Assembly (NCBI GenBank): GCA_947259295.1
Contig: CAMYMG010000084.1
Coordinates: 1 to 64,000, forward strand
Length of the DNA: 64,000 nt
Direction: 5' to 3'
From: an uncultured Rhizobiaceae bacterium
GTDB lineage: Bacteria; Pseudomonadota; Alphaproteobacteria; Rhizobiales; Rhizobiaceae
The notes below the pieces were generated by a model that was not told the origin of the DNA, did not search any database, and worked only from the letters and a program-made list of their open reading frames with translations. The translations under genes and the position numbers were made by a program. Positions 17,124-24,548 of the stretch are shown here, in pieces (the first letter of the stretch is position 1; the number at the start of each line of letters is the position of its first letter).

Positions 17124-19562
17124 ATGAACGAAATCGTCCAAGCCTCCGCCACGCAGGCTGCCGAACCGATCATCGAGATCGAGAACCTGTCGATCTCCTT
17201 TTTCACCCGGGCCGGCGAGATTCCGGCGGTGATGGATTTCTCCTGCACGGTGATGCCGGGCGAGGCGATGGGCATCGTCGGCGAATCCGGCTGCGGCAAG
17301 TCGACCGTGTCGCTAGGCATCATGCGCGACCTGTCGAATATTGGGAAGATCGTCGGCGGGCGCATCAAGTTCCAGGGCAAGGACATGGGCGACCTGTCCG
17401 AGGAGGAGTTGAGGCAGATCCGCGGCAACAAGATCGCGATGATCTACCAGGAGCCGATGGCGAGCCTGAACCCGGCGATGAAGGTCGGCCAGCAGTTGAT
17501 GGAAGTGCCGATCATCCACGAAAAGGTTTCGAAGGCCGAGGCCTACAAGCGGGCGCTGGAAACGGTGCGGGCGGTGAAGCTGCCCGATCCCGAGCGGATG
17601 ATGAAGTCGTTCCCGCACCAGCTGTCGGGGGGCCAGCAGCAGCGCATCGTGATTGCGATGGCGCTGCTGTCGAAGCCGGCGCTGCTGTTGCTCGACGAGC
17701 CGACCACGGCGCTCGACGTGACGGTCGAGGCCGGCATCGTTGAGCTGGTGAAGGGGCTCGGCAAGGAGTTCGGCACGTCGATGATCTTCGTGTCGCACAA
17801 TCTCGGCCTGATCCTCGAGACCTGCGACAAGATCACCGTGATGTATTCGGGCGAGGCGGTCGAGACCGGCAAGATCAAGGACGTCTTCGACCGCATGCGC
17901 CATCCCTATACGCAGGGGCTGTTCCGCTCGATCCCGCTGCCCGGCGCCGACAAGAATTCGCGCCCGCTGATCGCCATTCCCGGCCAGCTGCCGCTGCCAC
18001 ACGAGCGCCCGAAGGGCTGCAATTTCGGTCCGCGCTGCCAGCATTTCGTCGAGGGCGTGTGCAATGCCGCCGAAATCCCCATGATCCCGGTCGAGGGGCA
18101 TGAGGGACATTTCAGCCGCTGCGTTCGCTTCAACGAGATCGACTGGGAAGCGCTGCCCGAAGGCGCGACGGAGGCGAAGGAGCCGGTCGCGCCGGGCGCG
18201 CCGGTTCTGCAGATCGAGGATCTGCGGAAATACTACAAGGTGCAGGCCAACGAGATCTTCGGCGGCGCCGAACCGCGCACCGTCAAGGCCAACGAGACGA
18301 TCAGCTTCACCGCGCGCGAGAGCGAAACAGTGGCGATCGTCGGCGAATCCGGCTGCGGCAAGTCGACCCTCGCCAAGGTGCTGCTTGGGCTGGAAACGGC
18401 GTCGTCCGGCACGGTTAAACTCGACAACAAGGAAATCCAGTCGACGGGCATCGAGGACCGCGATGTCAATACGGTGGCGTCGATCCAGATGGTGTTCCAG
18501 AACCCGTTCGACACGCTGAATCCCAGCCACTCGGTCGGCTCGCAGATCATCCGGACTCTGGAAAAGTTCAATGTCGGCAATAGCGTCGCCGAGCGGCGCG
18601 AACGCATGCTGCAGCTGATGGACCTGGTGAAGCTGCCGCGCGCCTTCGAGACGCGCATGCCGCGCCAGCTGTCCGGCGGCCAGAAACAGCGCATCGGCGT
18701 GGCACGCGCCTTTGCCGGTAATGCCAAGGTGGTGGTGGCCGACGAGCCGGTGTCGGCGCTGGACGTCTCTGTGCAGGCGGCGGTGACGGAACTGCTGATG
18801 GACATTCAGCGCGTCAACAAGACGACGATGCTGTTCATCAGCCACGATCTCTCCGTCGTGCGCTACATCGCCGACCGGGTGGTGGTGATGTATCTCGGCT
18901 ACATCGTCGAGCAGGGCACGACCGACCAGATATTCTCGCCGCCCTATCATCCCTATACGGAGGCGCTGCTGTCAGCGATCCCGATTGCCGACACCAGCGT
19001 GGTGAAGAAGCACATCGTGCTCGAGGGCGACATTCCCTCGGCGATGAACCCGCCTACCGGCTGCCCGTTCCAGACGCGCTGCGGCTACAAGAAGCTGGTG
19101 CCGGGAAATCTCTGCGAGACCGAGGTGCCGCCGGTGAAAGATCTGGGCAATGGCCACAAGAGCCTGTGCTGGCTGGACGACGACGTGCTGGCCAAGATGG
19201 GCCCGGTGATCAGCTTTGCGCCCGATGAGGACATCGTGCCGGAGGACGCGCCGCATGGCAGCGGGCCGGGCTTTGCCGGACCGCCGCCGCAGCGCCCGCA
19301 CGGCAAGCTAGCCGATCCCGGCGCCGCACAGATCGGCGAGGCGGCGGAGGAAGCGGAAGCAAGCGCCCATGCGCGACGTGACGAGGCGCGCGACAATGCC
19401 GTGCCTACGGGAGAGCCCCGACCTGCCTCCGATCCGATGTCGCCTCCGCAAGTCGGACAGGGGCGCCAGGCGCTAGACGATACCGCGCCGTCCGCCTTCG
19501 AGCCGACGCGCGACGAGGCCGAGGAAGAAGCGGGCAAGGGCGGCAAGGGCAAGGACGGCTGA
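17124..19562 (+). CDS. Dipeptide ABC transporter ATP-binding protein, fused DppD-DppF
   Basis: Energy-coupling subunit with two complete ABC ATPases in one 812-residue chain. The Walker A motif GESGCGKST occurs at residues 53-61 and again at 407-415. Signatures are LSGGQQQRI (first) and LSGGQKQRI (second), with Walker B LLLLDEPTTALD and VVVADEPVSALD. Each half ends in an oligopeptide-transporter C-terminal Cys module (CNFGPRCQHF...; CPFQTRCGYK). A C-terminal extension of about 100 residues, rich in Ala, Glu, Arg and Pro and probably disordered, has no counterpart in ordinary DppD/F. It is the last gene of the importer operon. Confidence 0.9.
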   Translation: MNEIVQASATQAAEPIIEIENLSISFFTRAGEIPAVMDFSCTVMPGEAMGIVGESGCGKSTVSLGIMRDLSNIGKIVGGRIKFQGKDMGDLSEEELRQIRGNKIAMIYQEPMASLNPAMKVGQQLMEVPIIHEKVSKAEAYKRALETVRAVKLPDPERMMKSFPHQLSGGQQQRIVIAMALLSKPALLLLDEPTTALDVTVEAGIVELVKGLGKEFGTSMIFVSHNLGLILETCDKITVMYSGEAVETGKIKDVFDRMRHPYTQGLFRSIPLPGADKNSRPLIAIPGQLPLPHERPKGCNFGPRCQHFVEGVCNAAEIPMIPVEGHEGHFSRCVRFNEIDWEALPEGATEAKEPVAPGAPVLQIEDLRKYYKVQANEIFGGAEPRTVKANETISFTARESETVAIVGESGCGKSTLAKVLLGLETASSGTVKLDNKEIQSTGIEDRDVNTVASIQMVFQNPFDTLNPSHSVGSQIIRTLEKFNVGNSVAERRERMLQLMDLVKLPRAFETRMPRQLSGGQKQRIGVARAFAGNAKVVVADEPVSALDVSVQAAVTELLMDIQRVNKTTMLFISHDLSVVRYIADRVVVMYLGYIVEQGTTDQIFSPPYHPYTEALLSAIPIADTSVVKKHIVLEGDIPSAMNPPTGCPFQTRCGYKKLVPGNLCETEVPPVKDLGNGHKSLCWLDDDVLAKMGPVISFAPDEDIVPEDAPHGSGPGFAGPPPQRPHGKLADPGAAQIGEAAEEAEASAHARRDEARDNAVPTGEPRPASDPMSPPQVGQGRQALDDTAPSAFEPTRDEAEEEAGKGGKGKDG

Positions 19563-19670
19563 GCGCAGTCGTCCGCGCGAGAATAATCGCGACAAAGCGC
19601 CCCGGCAGGGAACGTCGAGGCCGCTGTGGGGTTTCTCCTGCCCGGAACCAACCGATCAGGAGATGCGCCC

Positions 19671-20159
19671 GTGACCAACCATGAGAATGAAGAGCAGCTT
19701 TACGATGTCATCAAGGACCTGGACATCTGCATGATGACCACGGTCGAGGCGGATGGGCGGCTGCTCACCCGGCCGATGGCCAACCAGGAGGCCGAGGAGA
19801 ACGGCGACATCTGGTTCTTCACGCACCATGATGGATCCGTGGTCAAGAATCTCGCCGCGAATCCGCAGGTCAGCCTCGGCTATTCCAACGCAAGCGGCCG
19901 CCATGCCTCGATCTCGGGCACCGGTGCGGAGGTGCGCGAACGCGCGCTGATCGACGAGAAATGGACCGAAGACCTCAAGGCGTGGTTCCCGGAAGGCAAG
20001 GACGATCCGAACCTGACGCTGGTCAAGGTTACGCCCGAGCGCGGCGAGTTCTGGGACGGCGGTTCGTCGACCATCGTCTCCGCGATCGGCTACCTGCGGA
20101 CCAAGGTGACAGGTGCCAACGCCGACGACATGATCGACCACGCCAAGGTCAACCTCTAG
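19671..20159 (+). CDS. Pyridoxamine 5'-phosphate oxidase-fold (general stress protein 26-like) protein
   Basis: Small split-barrel flavin-binding-type protein of the general-stress FMN-binding family; the reaction is not known. I start it at GTG 19671 because CAGGAG lies 8 bases upstream. The frame stays open to ATG 19626, but that would add residues with no family resemblance. The 162-residue product contains DICMMTTVEADGRLLTRPM and WFFTHHDGSVVKNLAANPQVSLGYS, typical of the family. A terminator hairpin follows at 20192. Confidence 0.85.
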   Translation: MTNHENEEQLYDVIKDLDICMMTTVEADGRLLTRPMANQEAEENGDIWFFTHHDGSVVKNLAANPQVSLGYSNASGRHASISGTGAEVRERALIDEKWTEDLKAWFPEGKDDPNLTLVKVTPERGEFWDGGSSTIVSAIGYLRTKVTGANADDMIDHAKVNL

Positions 20160-20191
20160 GCGTCCGAAGCTTGAATAGATCCCAAGGAATA

Positions 20192-20219
20192 GGGGAGGCG
20201 GCCAAACCGTCTCCCCTTT
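20192..20219 (+). terminator. Rho-independent terminator after the PPOX-fold gene
   Basis: Stem GGGGAGGCGG / CCGTCTCCCC (one G-T wobble) with loop CCAAA, followed by TTT. It lies between two convergent genes and could act on both strands. Confidence 0.75.
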
Positions 20220-20240
20220 CGACGTGAGGCGGCCGGCCGG

Positions 20241-20834
20241 TCAGGCCCTGCAGTCGCGCATCTGCTGGGCGTAATCGCGCGCCATCGCATCGGTCGACCG
20301 CGCATATTTGCGCAGGCCGGCGTCGTTTCGCCAGTCACCGCGCTTGTAGCCACCCCAGCCGAGATAGTAGGCGAGGTAGAGGTTGTAGGTGTCGTTCTTG
20401 GCAATGCCGAGCGTGTCTGCCGACTTGGAATGATACCACCCCACGAAGTCGACAGCGTCGGAGAAGGATGTGCGGCGCGCACCGCTGTTGCCGCTCTCGC
20501 GCTGATATTGCGCCCAGGTGCCGTCGAGCGCCTGCGAATAGCCATAGGCGGTGGAGGGGCGCTTCCACGGGATGAAGCCCAGGAGCTTGGTGCGTGGCGG
20601 CTTGGCGTTGCTCTGAAAGCCGGATTCCTTGCGCAGCGTCGCCATCAGCACGGGCACCGGGACGCCGTATTTGCGCTCGGCGCGGGTGGCGCCTGCCTGC
20701 CAGTCGTTGAACCAGCCGACGCGCTGGTCGAACACCGCACAGATATTGTTGATATTTTCGGGCGCAGTTGCGCAGCCGGATAGGGCCAGCAACAGGAACA
20801 CCGCTACAACTCGATTAAAACGCCACGCAACCAT
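20241..20834 (-). CDS. Lytic transglycosylase-like (SLT) lipoprotein
   Basis: Probable outer-membrane or inner-membrane lipoprotein acting on peptidoglycan. The lipobox LALSGC follows a basic n-region and hydrophobic core. The mature part has the lysozyme-like SLT fold with the catalytic-type Glu in ATLRKESGF, the ESxxxYGxxQ-like region (YGYSQALDGTWAQYQ) and a final Tyr-rich segment (TYNLYLAYYLGWGGY). It is about 197 residues from ATG 20834. An in-frame ATG at 20846 adds four hydrophobic residues ahead of the basic region and is less likely. Neither start has a clear ribosome site. Confidence 0.85.
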   Translation of the reverse strand: MVAWRFNRVVAVFLLLALSGCATAPENINNICAVFDQRVGWFNDWQAGATRAERKYGVPVPVLMATLRKESGFQSNAKPPRTKLLGFIPWKRPSTAYGYSQALDGTWAQYQRESGNSGARRTSFSDAVDFVGWYHSKSADTLGIAKNDTYNLYLAYYLGWGGYKRGDWRNDAGLRKYARSTDAMARDYAQQMRDCRA

Positions 20835-20976
20835 GAAGAAGAGCATTAGCCAGAAAAGTTAAATGTAATCTTTCACCGGCTGTTAACCGTTCGATTGACG
20901 CGAAGTCAACCGGAGCCGTCCTCGGGAAGGCCAAGGTGGTTATCGACTACGAAAATCAGTTAGTGCGGACGTGCTT

Positions 20977-21147
20977 TCAGGAAACGTGGTCTTCCGGCTT
21001 CTTGCGCTCGCAGTCATGGCCGCTACCGCTCTGCGGCGGCGGGCAGTTTTCGCCGGAGCATTCCTGGGCAACGGCGGGCGAGGGAACGGCGACAGGGAGT
21101 GCTGCGCACAGCCCCGCGGAAAGCAAAAGTGACGTCAGCAGGCGCAT
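20977..21147 (-). CDS. Small secreted Cys-containing protein (56 aa)
   Basis: A short gene found by reading the minus strand: ATG 21147 behind GGAGAC, stop TGA at 20977. The protein has a clear signal peptide (MRLLTSLLLSAGLCAALPV, cleavage near AVAQ) and a mature part of about 28 residues with Cys in ECSGENCPPP and HDCERKK. Three Cys in so short a mature peptide suggests metal binding or disulfide formation in the periplasm. I do not recognise a family. It is preferred over the opposite-strand frame at 20936-21274 because that has no signal, no ribosome site and no domain. Confidence 0.65.
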   Translation of the reverse strand: MRLLTSLLLSAGLCAALPVAVPSPAVAQECSGENCPPPQSGSGHDCERKKPEDHVS

Positions 21148-21333
21148 GGCCGTCTCCGATGGAGCCCTGGCACAGCCTAGCGCAACGGCAGGGAGAGTAA
21201 AGCCGCCGGCGAGCCATGAGGCAGGGGCAAATCAGGCGACCCAATATGTCGCTTTTCCTAAAGTCGACAGCTAAGAGCGACGCTGGGGCTACATTATCGC
21301 CCGAAAGCGCCGCTTTTCTGACAGTCGCCTGGC

Positions 21334-21361
21334 TCCTGCCGCCTATTGATAGGTCGCAGGA
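21334..21361. promoter_or_regulatory. 28-bp inverted repeat upstream of the mmgE/mttB/GcvT operon
   Basis: Arms TCCTGC-N2-CCTAT and ATAGG-N2-GCAGGA around a TG centre: 11 of 13 arm positions pair. It ends 32 bp before the start codon of the MmgE/PrpD gene. Candidate operator or 5'-leader hairpin of the three-gene operon; the cognate regulator is not in the neighbourhood. Confidence 0.5.
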
Positions 21362-21393
21362 ACGGCCCTGGCCGTAACAGGAGCGATCGACAC

Positions 21394-22746
21394 ATGGCTG
21401 ACGCTGCGCTCGGCTTCATTGCCGGCTTTCATCTCGAGGACGCGCCCGAGACCGTCGTGCATCAGGCAAAGCGCTGTATGCTCGACCTGATCGGTGTTGC
21501 GGCCGCCGGGTCGCAACTGCCGTCGAGCCGGATCATACGCGCCGTGGCAGCGAGCCAGTTCGGCGGTGCCGGCGGCTGGTTCCTGTTCGATGGACGCAGC
21601 GCCAGCGCGACGGGAGCAGCACTCGCCAACGCCACGACGATCGACGGCTTCGATGCGCATGACGGGCATCCGCTGACCAAGGGCCATGCCGGCTGCGGGG
21701 CGCTCGCCGGGCTGCTGGCCTTTGCCCGCGACGGTTCGGGATTGAGCGGTCCGGAGGCGCTCGGTCACCTGGTGCTCGGCTACGAGGTGGCGATCCGCGC
21801 CGGCATCGCGCTGCATGCCACGGCGTCCGACTACCATACGTCGGGCGCCTGGGTGTCGCTCGGCGTCGCGGCAATCGGCGCGCGTATCCTGGGGTTGGGT
21901 GCGGCGGCAACCCGCGAGGCACTGGGCATTGCCGAGTACAACGGGCCGCGCAGCCAGATGATGCGCTGCATCGATCATCCGGCCATGATTAAGGACGGCT
22001 CCGGCTGGGGCGCCATGACGGGGGCCGCATCTGTCTTCATGGCGGGCGAGGGATTCACGGGCGCGCCCGCGATCACAATGGAAGGCGACGACGTCGCGGA
22101 ATTCTGGGACGACGTCGGGACGCGCTGGCGCATTTCGGAGCAGTATTTCAAGGCCTATCCGGTGTGCCGCTGGGCACAGCCGGCGATCGAGGCGGCGGCG
22201 CAGTTGCAGCGCGACCACCGCTTCGCGCATGGCGACATCGAAGCGATTGCCGTGCGCACCTTCCACGAGGCCTACAAGCTGGCGACGGCGGAACCGCGCG
22301 ACACGGATGCGGCGCAGTACAGCATGCCGTTCCCGGTCGCGGCCCTTCTGGTGCGCGGCAGAGTTGGGCCGGGGGAGATCGGCGACGCTGCACTTGCCGA
22401 TGCCGACATATTGCGGCTGTCGCGCATGATCGAGCCTGTCGACGATGCGCGCTACTCGGCGCTGTTCCCGGCCGAGCGCTGGGCCGAGGTGGAATTGAGG
22501 CTTGGCGACGGGCGCGTGCTGCGCTCGGCACCGGCAGTGGCGCGCGGCAGTGCGGAAAACCCGCTGTCGGACGCCGAGGTCAGCGAGAAATTCCACGGGC
22601 TCATGCAGGCTGGCGGGCTCGGCGACCGCGCGCGCCGGATCGAAGACATTGTCATGCAACTGGACCGGGCCGCCTCCTTCGCGCCACTAGTCGAGGCGCT
22701 GCGCCAGCCGGTGGCGGCAACGAAACTGGCGGGAGCCGCCCAATGA
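21394..22746 (+). CDS. MmgE/PrpD family protein
   Basis: Member of the 2-methylcitrate dehydratase/aconitate decarboxylase fold family, 450 residues from ATG 21394 (CAGGAG upstream). The frame opens at 21346, but the extra residues do not match the family. Visible family features are an all-helical N-terminal domain (QAKRCMLDLIGVAAAGSQ; ATTIDGFDAHDG) and the C-terminal insert domain. Prp-cycle genes are absent, so it is not a simple methylcitrate dehydratase. It overlaps the MttB-family gene by ATGA, so they are translationally coupled. The substrate is unknown; hydratase, dehydratase or epimerase activity on an acid is possible. Confidence 0.82.
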   Translation: MADAALGFIAGFHLEDAPETVVHQAKRCMLDLIGVAAAGSQLPSSRIIRAVAASQFGGAGGWFLFDGRSASATGAALANATTIDGFDAHDGHPLTKGHAGCGALAGLLAFARDGSGLSGPEALGHLVLGYEVAIRAGIALHATASDYHTSGAWVSLGVAAIGARILGLGAAATREALGIAEYNGPRSQMMRCIDHPAMIKDGSGWGAMTGAASVFMAGEGFTGAPAITMEGDDVAEFWDDVGTRWRISEQYFKAYPVCRWAQPAIEAAAQLQRDHRFAHGDIEAIAVRTFHEAYKLATAEPRDTDAAQYSMPFPVAALLVRGRVGPGEIGDAALADADILRLSRMIEPVDDARYSALFPAERWAEVELRLGDGRVLRSAPAVARGSAENPLSDAEVSEKFHGLMQAGGLGDRARRIEDIVMQLDRAASFAPLVEALRQPVAATKLAGAAQ

Positions 22747-24281
22747 ACGAGCCCCGCCGCAAGCGCGGCCCCGAGCGGACGAGCAACCGCGGGCCGGCGC
22801 CGATCCCGCAGCTGCCGCTGAGGCGCGTGCGCAATCCCTATCCGCCAATGCAACTGCTCTCGGCCGACCAGGTCGAGGCGATCCATGAGGCCTCGCTGCA
22901 CATTCTGGAGAATTTCGGCATCGAGGTGATGAGCGGCCATGCGCTGTCGCTGTTCGAAAAGGCCGGCGCCAAGGTCGACCATGCGACGCAGACCGTGTGG
23001 CTCGACCGCGGGCTGATCGCCGAGGCGCTGAAGACGACGCCGTCGCACTACCGGCTGACGTCGCGCAACCCGGAGCGGACGATCCATCTCGGCGGCGACA
23101 CGCTCAATTTCACGCTGGTGGCAGGGCCGCCCAACGTGCACGACATGGAGCGCGGCCGGCGCGCCGGCAACATGAATGACTACCGCGACCTGGTGCGGCT
23201 GGCGCAGCACTTCAACTGCATCCACATGCTCGGCAACCAGGTCTGCGCGCCGGTGGAACTGCCGGCCAACCAGCGCCATCTCGACACCTACCGCGCCAAC
23301 CTGACGCTGACCGACAAGAGCTTTCATGTCTCGGCGATCGGCCGGGGCAGGGCGCTCGACGGCGTCGCCATGATGGCGATTGCGCGCCGGCTGACGCTCG
23401 ACGAGATGCGCGACGATCCGGGCATCACGACGATCATCTCGGTCAACTCGCCGCGCCGCTTCGACGATGCCATGTCGGAGGGGCTGATCGCCATGGCCGA
23501 GCACGGCCAGTCGGTGGCGGTGACGCCGTTCACGCTGATGGGGGCGATGAGCCCGGTGACGCTCGCCGGCGCGCTGGCGCAGCAGAATGCCGAGGCGCTG
23601 TTCGGCGTGACGCTGACGCAGCTGGTGCGGCCCGGCGCGCCGGTGATGTACGGCGCCTTCACCTCGAATGTCGACATGCGCTCGGGCGCGCCGGCCTTCG
23701 GTACACCGGAAAACACCAAGGCCAACATCGCCTCGGGGCAGCTGGCGCGGCGCTACGGCCTGCCCTACCGCACGACGCCGGGCTCGGCCTCCAACGCGTC
23801 GGACGCGCAGGGCGCCTACGAGACGATGATGGCGTTGTGGGGCGCGGTGCTCGGCCACGGCAACCTGATCTACCACGCCGCCGGCTGGCAGGAGGGCGGG
23901 CTGACCGCGTCGTTTGAAAAGTTCATCATCGACGTTGAGGCGATCCAGCACGTGATGGAATTTCTGACGCCGATCGAGGTGAACGAGGGGGAGCTGGCGC
24001 TCGACGCGCTCGGGCGCGTGCCGACCGGCGGCCATTTCTTCGGCGAGCCGCACACGCTGGAACGCTATTCGACCGCCTTCTACCAGCCGATGCTGTCCAA
24101 CTGGCAGAACTACGAAGCCTGGCAGGAAGCGGGCGGGCTGGACGCGACGGCGCGGGCGACGCGGCTGTGGAAGAAGGCGCTGGAGGATTATGTCGAGCCG
24201 GCGATGGATCCGGCGGTGCGCGAGGAGCTTGACGCCTATGTGTCGAAGCGGAAAGAAGCGATAGGACAGGGCGAGCCGTGA
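22743..24281 (+). CDS. Trimethylamine methyltransferase (MttB) family protein, without pyrrolysine
   Basis: MttB-superfamily methyltransferase of 512 residues, starting at ATG 22743 in an ATGA overlap with the upstream stop. The superfamily moves a methyl group from quaternary or tertiary amines to a corrinoid protein. Members without pyrrolysine include glycine betaine, proline betaine and carnitine methyltransferases of anaerobes. The frame has no internal amber codon, so this is a non-Pyl member. Recognisable segments are MNDYRDLVRLAQHFNCIHM, NQVCAPVELP and GSASNASDAQGAYETMMALW. No corrinoid protein or reactivase lies in the window. Its operon partner is a dimethylglycine-dehydrogenase-like enzyme, hinting at methylated-amine breakdown with tetrahydrofolate as final acceptor. 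Confidence 0.85.
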   Translation: MNEPRRKRGPERTSNRGPAPIPQLPLRRVRNPYPPMQLLSADQVEAIHEASLHILENFGIEVMSGHALSLFEKAGAKVDHATQTVWLDRGLIAEALKTTPSHYRLTSRNPERTIHLGGDTLNFTLVAGPPNVHDMERGRRAGNMNDYRDLVRLAQHFNCIHMLGNQVCAPVELPANQRHLDTYRANLTLTDKSFHVSAIGRGRALDGVAMMAIARRLTLDEMRDDPGITTIISVNSPRRFDDAMSEGLIAMAEHGQSVAVTPFTLMGAMSPVTLAGALAQQNAEALFGVTLTQLVRPGAPVMYGAFTSNVDMRSGAPAFGTPENTKANIASGQLARRYGLPYRTTPGSASNASDAQGAYETMMALWGAVLGHGNLIYHAAGWQEGGLTASFEKFIIDVEAIQHVMEFLTPIEVNEGELALDALGRVPTGGHFFGEPHTLERYSTAFYQPMLSNWQNYEAWQEAGGLDATARATRLWKKALEDYVEPAMDPAVREELDAYVSKRKEAIGQGEP

Positions 24282-24302
24282 GGGGAAGCACTCCGGCCAG
24301 CA

Positions 24303-24350
24303 CCCCCCTCTGTCCTGCCGGACATCTCCCCCTCAAGGGGGGAGATTGGC
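24303..24350 (+). repeat. Palindromic repeat, family B, copy 2
   Basis: Nearly identical to the repeat at 17032-17078 (CCCCCCTCTGTCCTGCCGG, then ACATCTCCCCC). It lies after the MttB-family gene and is followed by an inverted copy at 24412-24458; the pair spans about 156 bp. Confidence 0.85.
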
Positions 24351-24411
24351 AGTTCAGGCGCAGCGCTTCGTCCTGCGACGTTGGAGATTGGCGAAACCGT
24401 GGCCCTAGACT

Positions 24412-24458
24412 GATCTCCCCCCTTGAGGGGGAGATGGCCGGCAGGCCAGAGGGGGGCG
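24412..24458 (-). repeat. Palindromic repeat, family B, copy 3 (inverted)
   Basis: Inverted partner of 24303-24350, ending in GGCAGGCCAGAGGGGGG. The doublet separates the MttB-family gene from the FAD/GcvT gene by 267 bp and could act as a transcript hairpin within the operon. Confidence 0.85.
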
Positions 24459-24548
24459 TGAAGGATCGCGACCTTACCATTCTGATTCAACACCTTGCCA
24501 ATCCGATTCCCCAAACACACCCAACCCACTGAAACGACGGACAAAATC

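Noticed and set aside
20936-21274. 112-codon plus-strand frame
   Set aside because: No signal or domain. The opposite strand carries a better supported 56-codon gene with ribosome site and signal peptide.
22743-24281. Pyrrolysine-containing trimethylamine methyltransferase
   Set aside because: The coding frame has no internal TAG and no pyl genes are visible; it is a non-Pyl family member.
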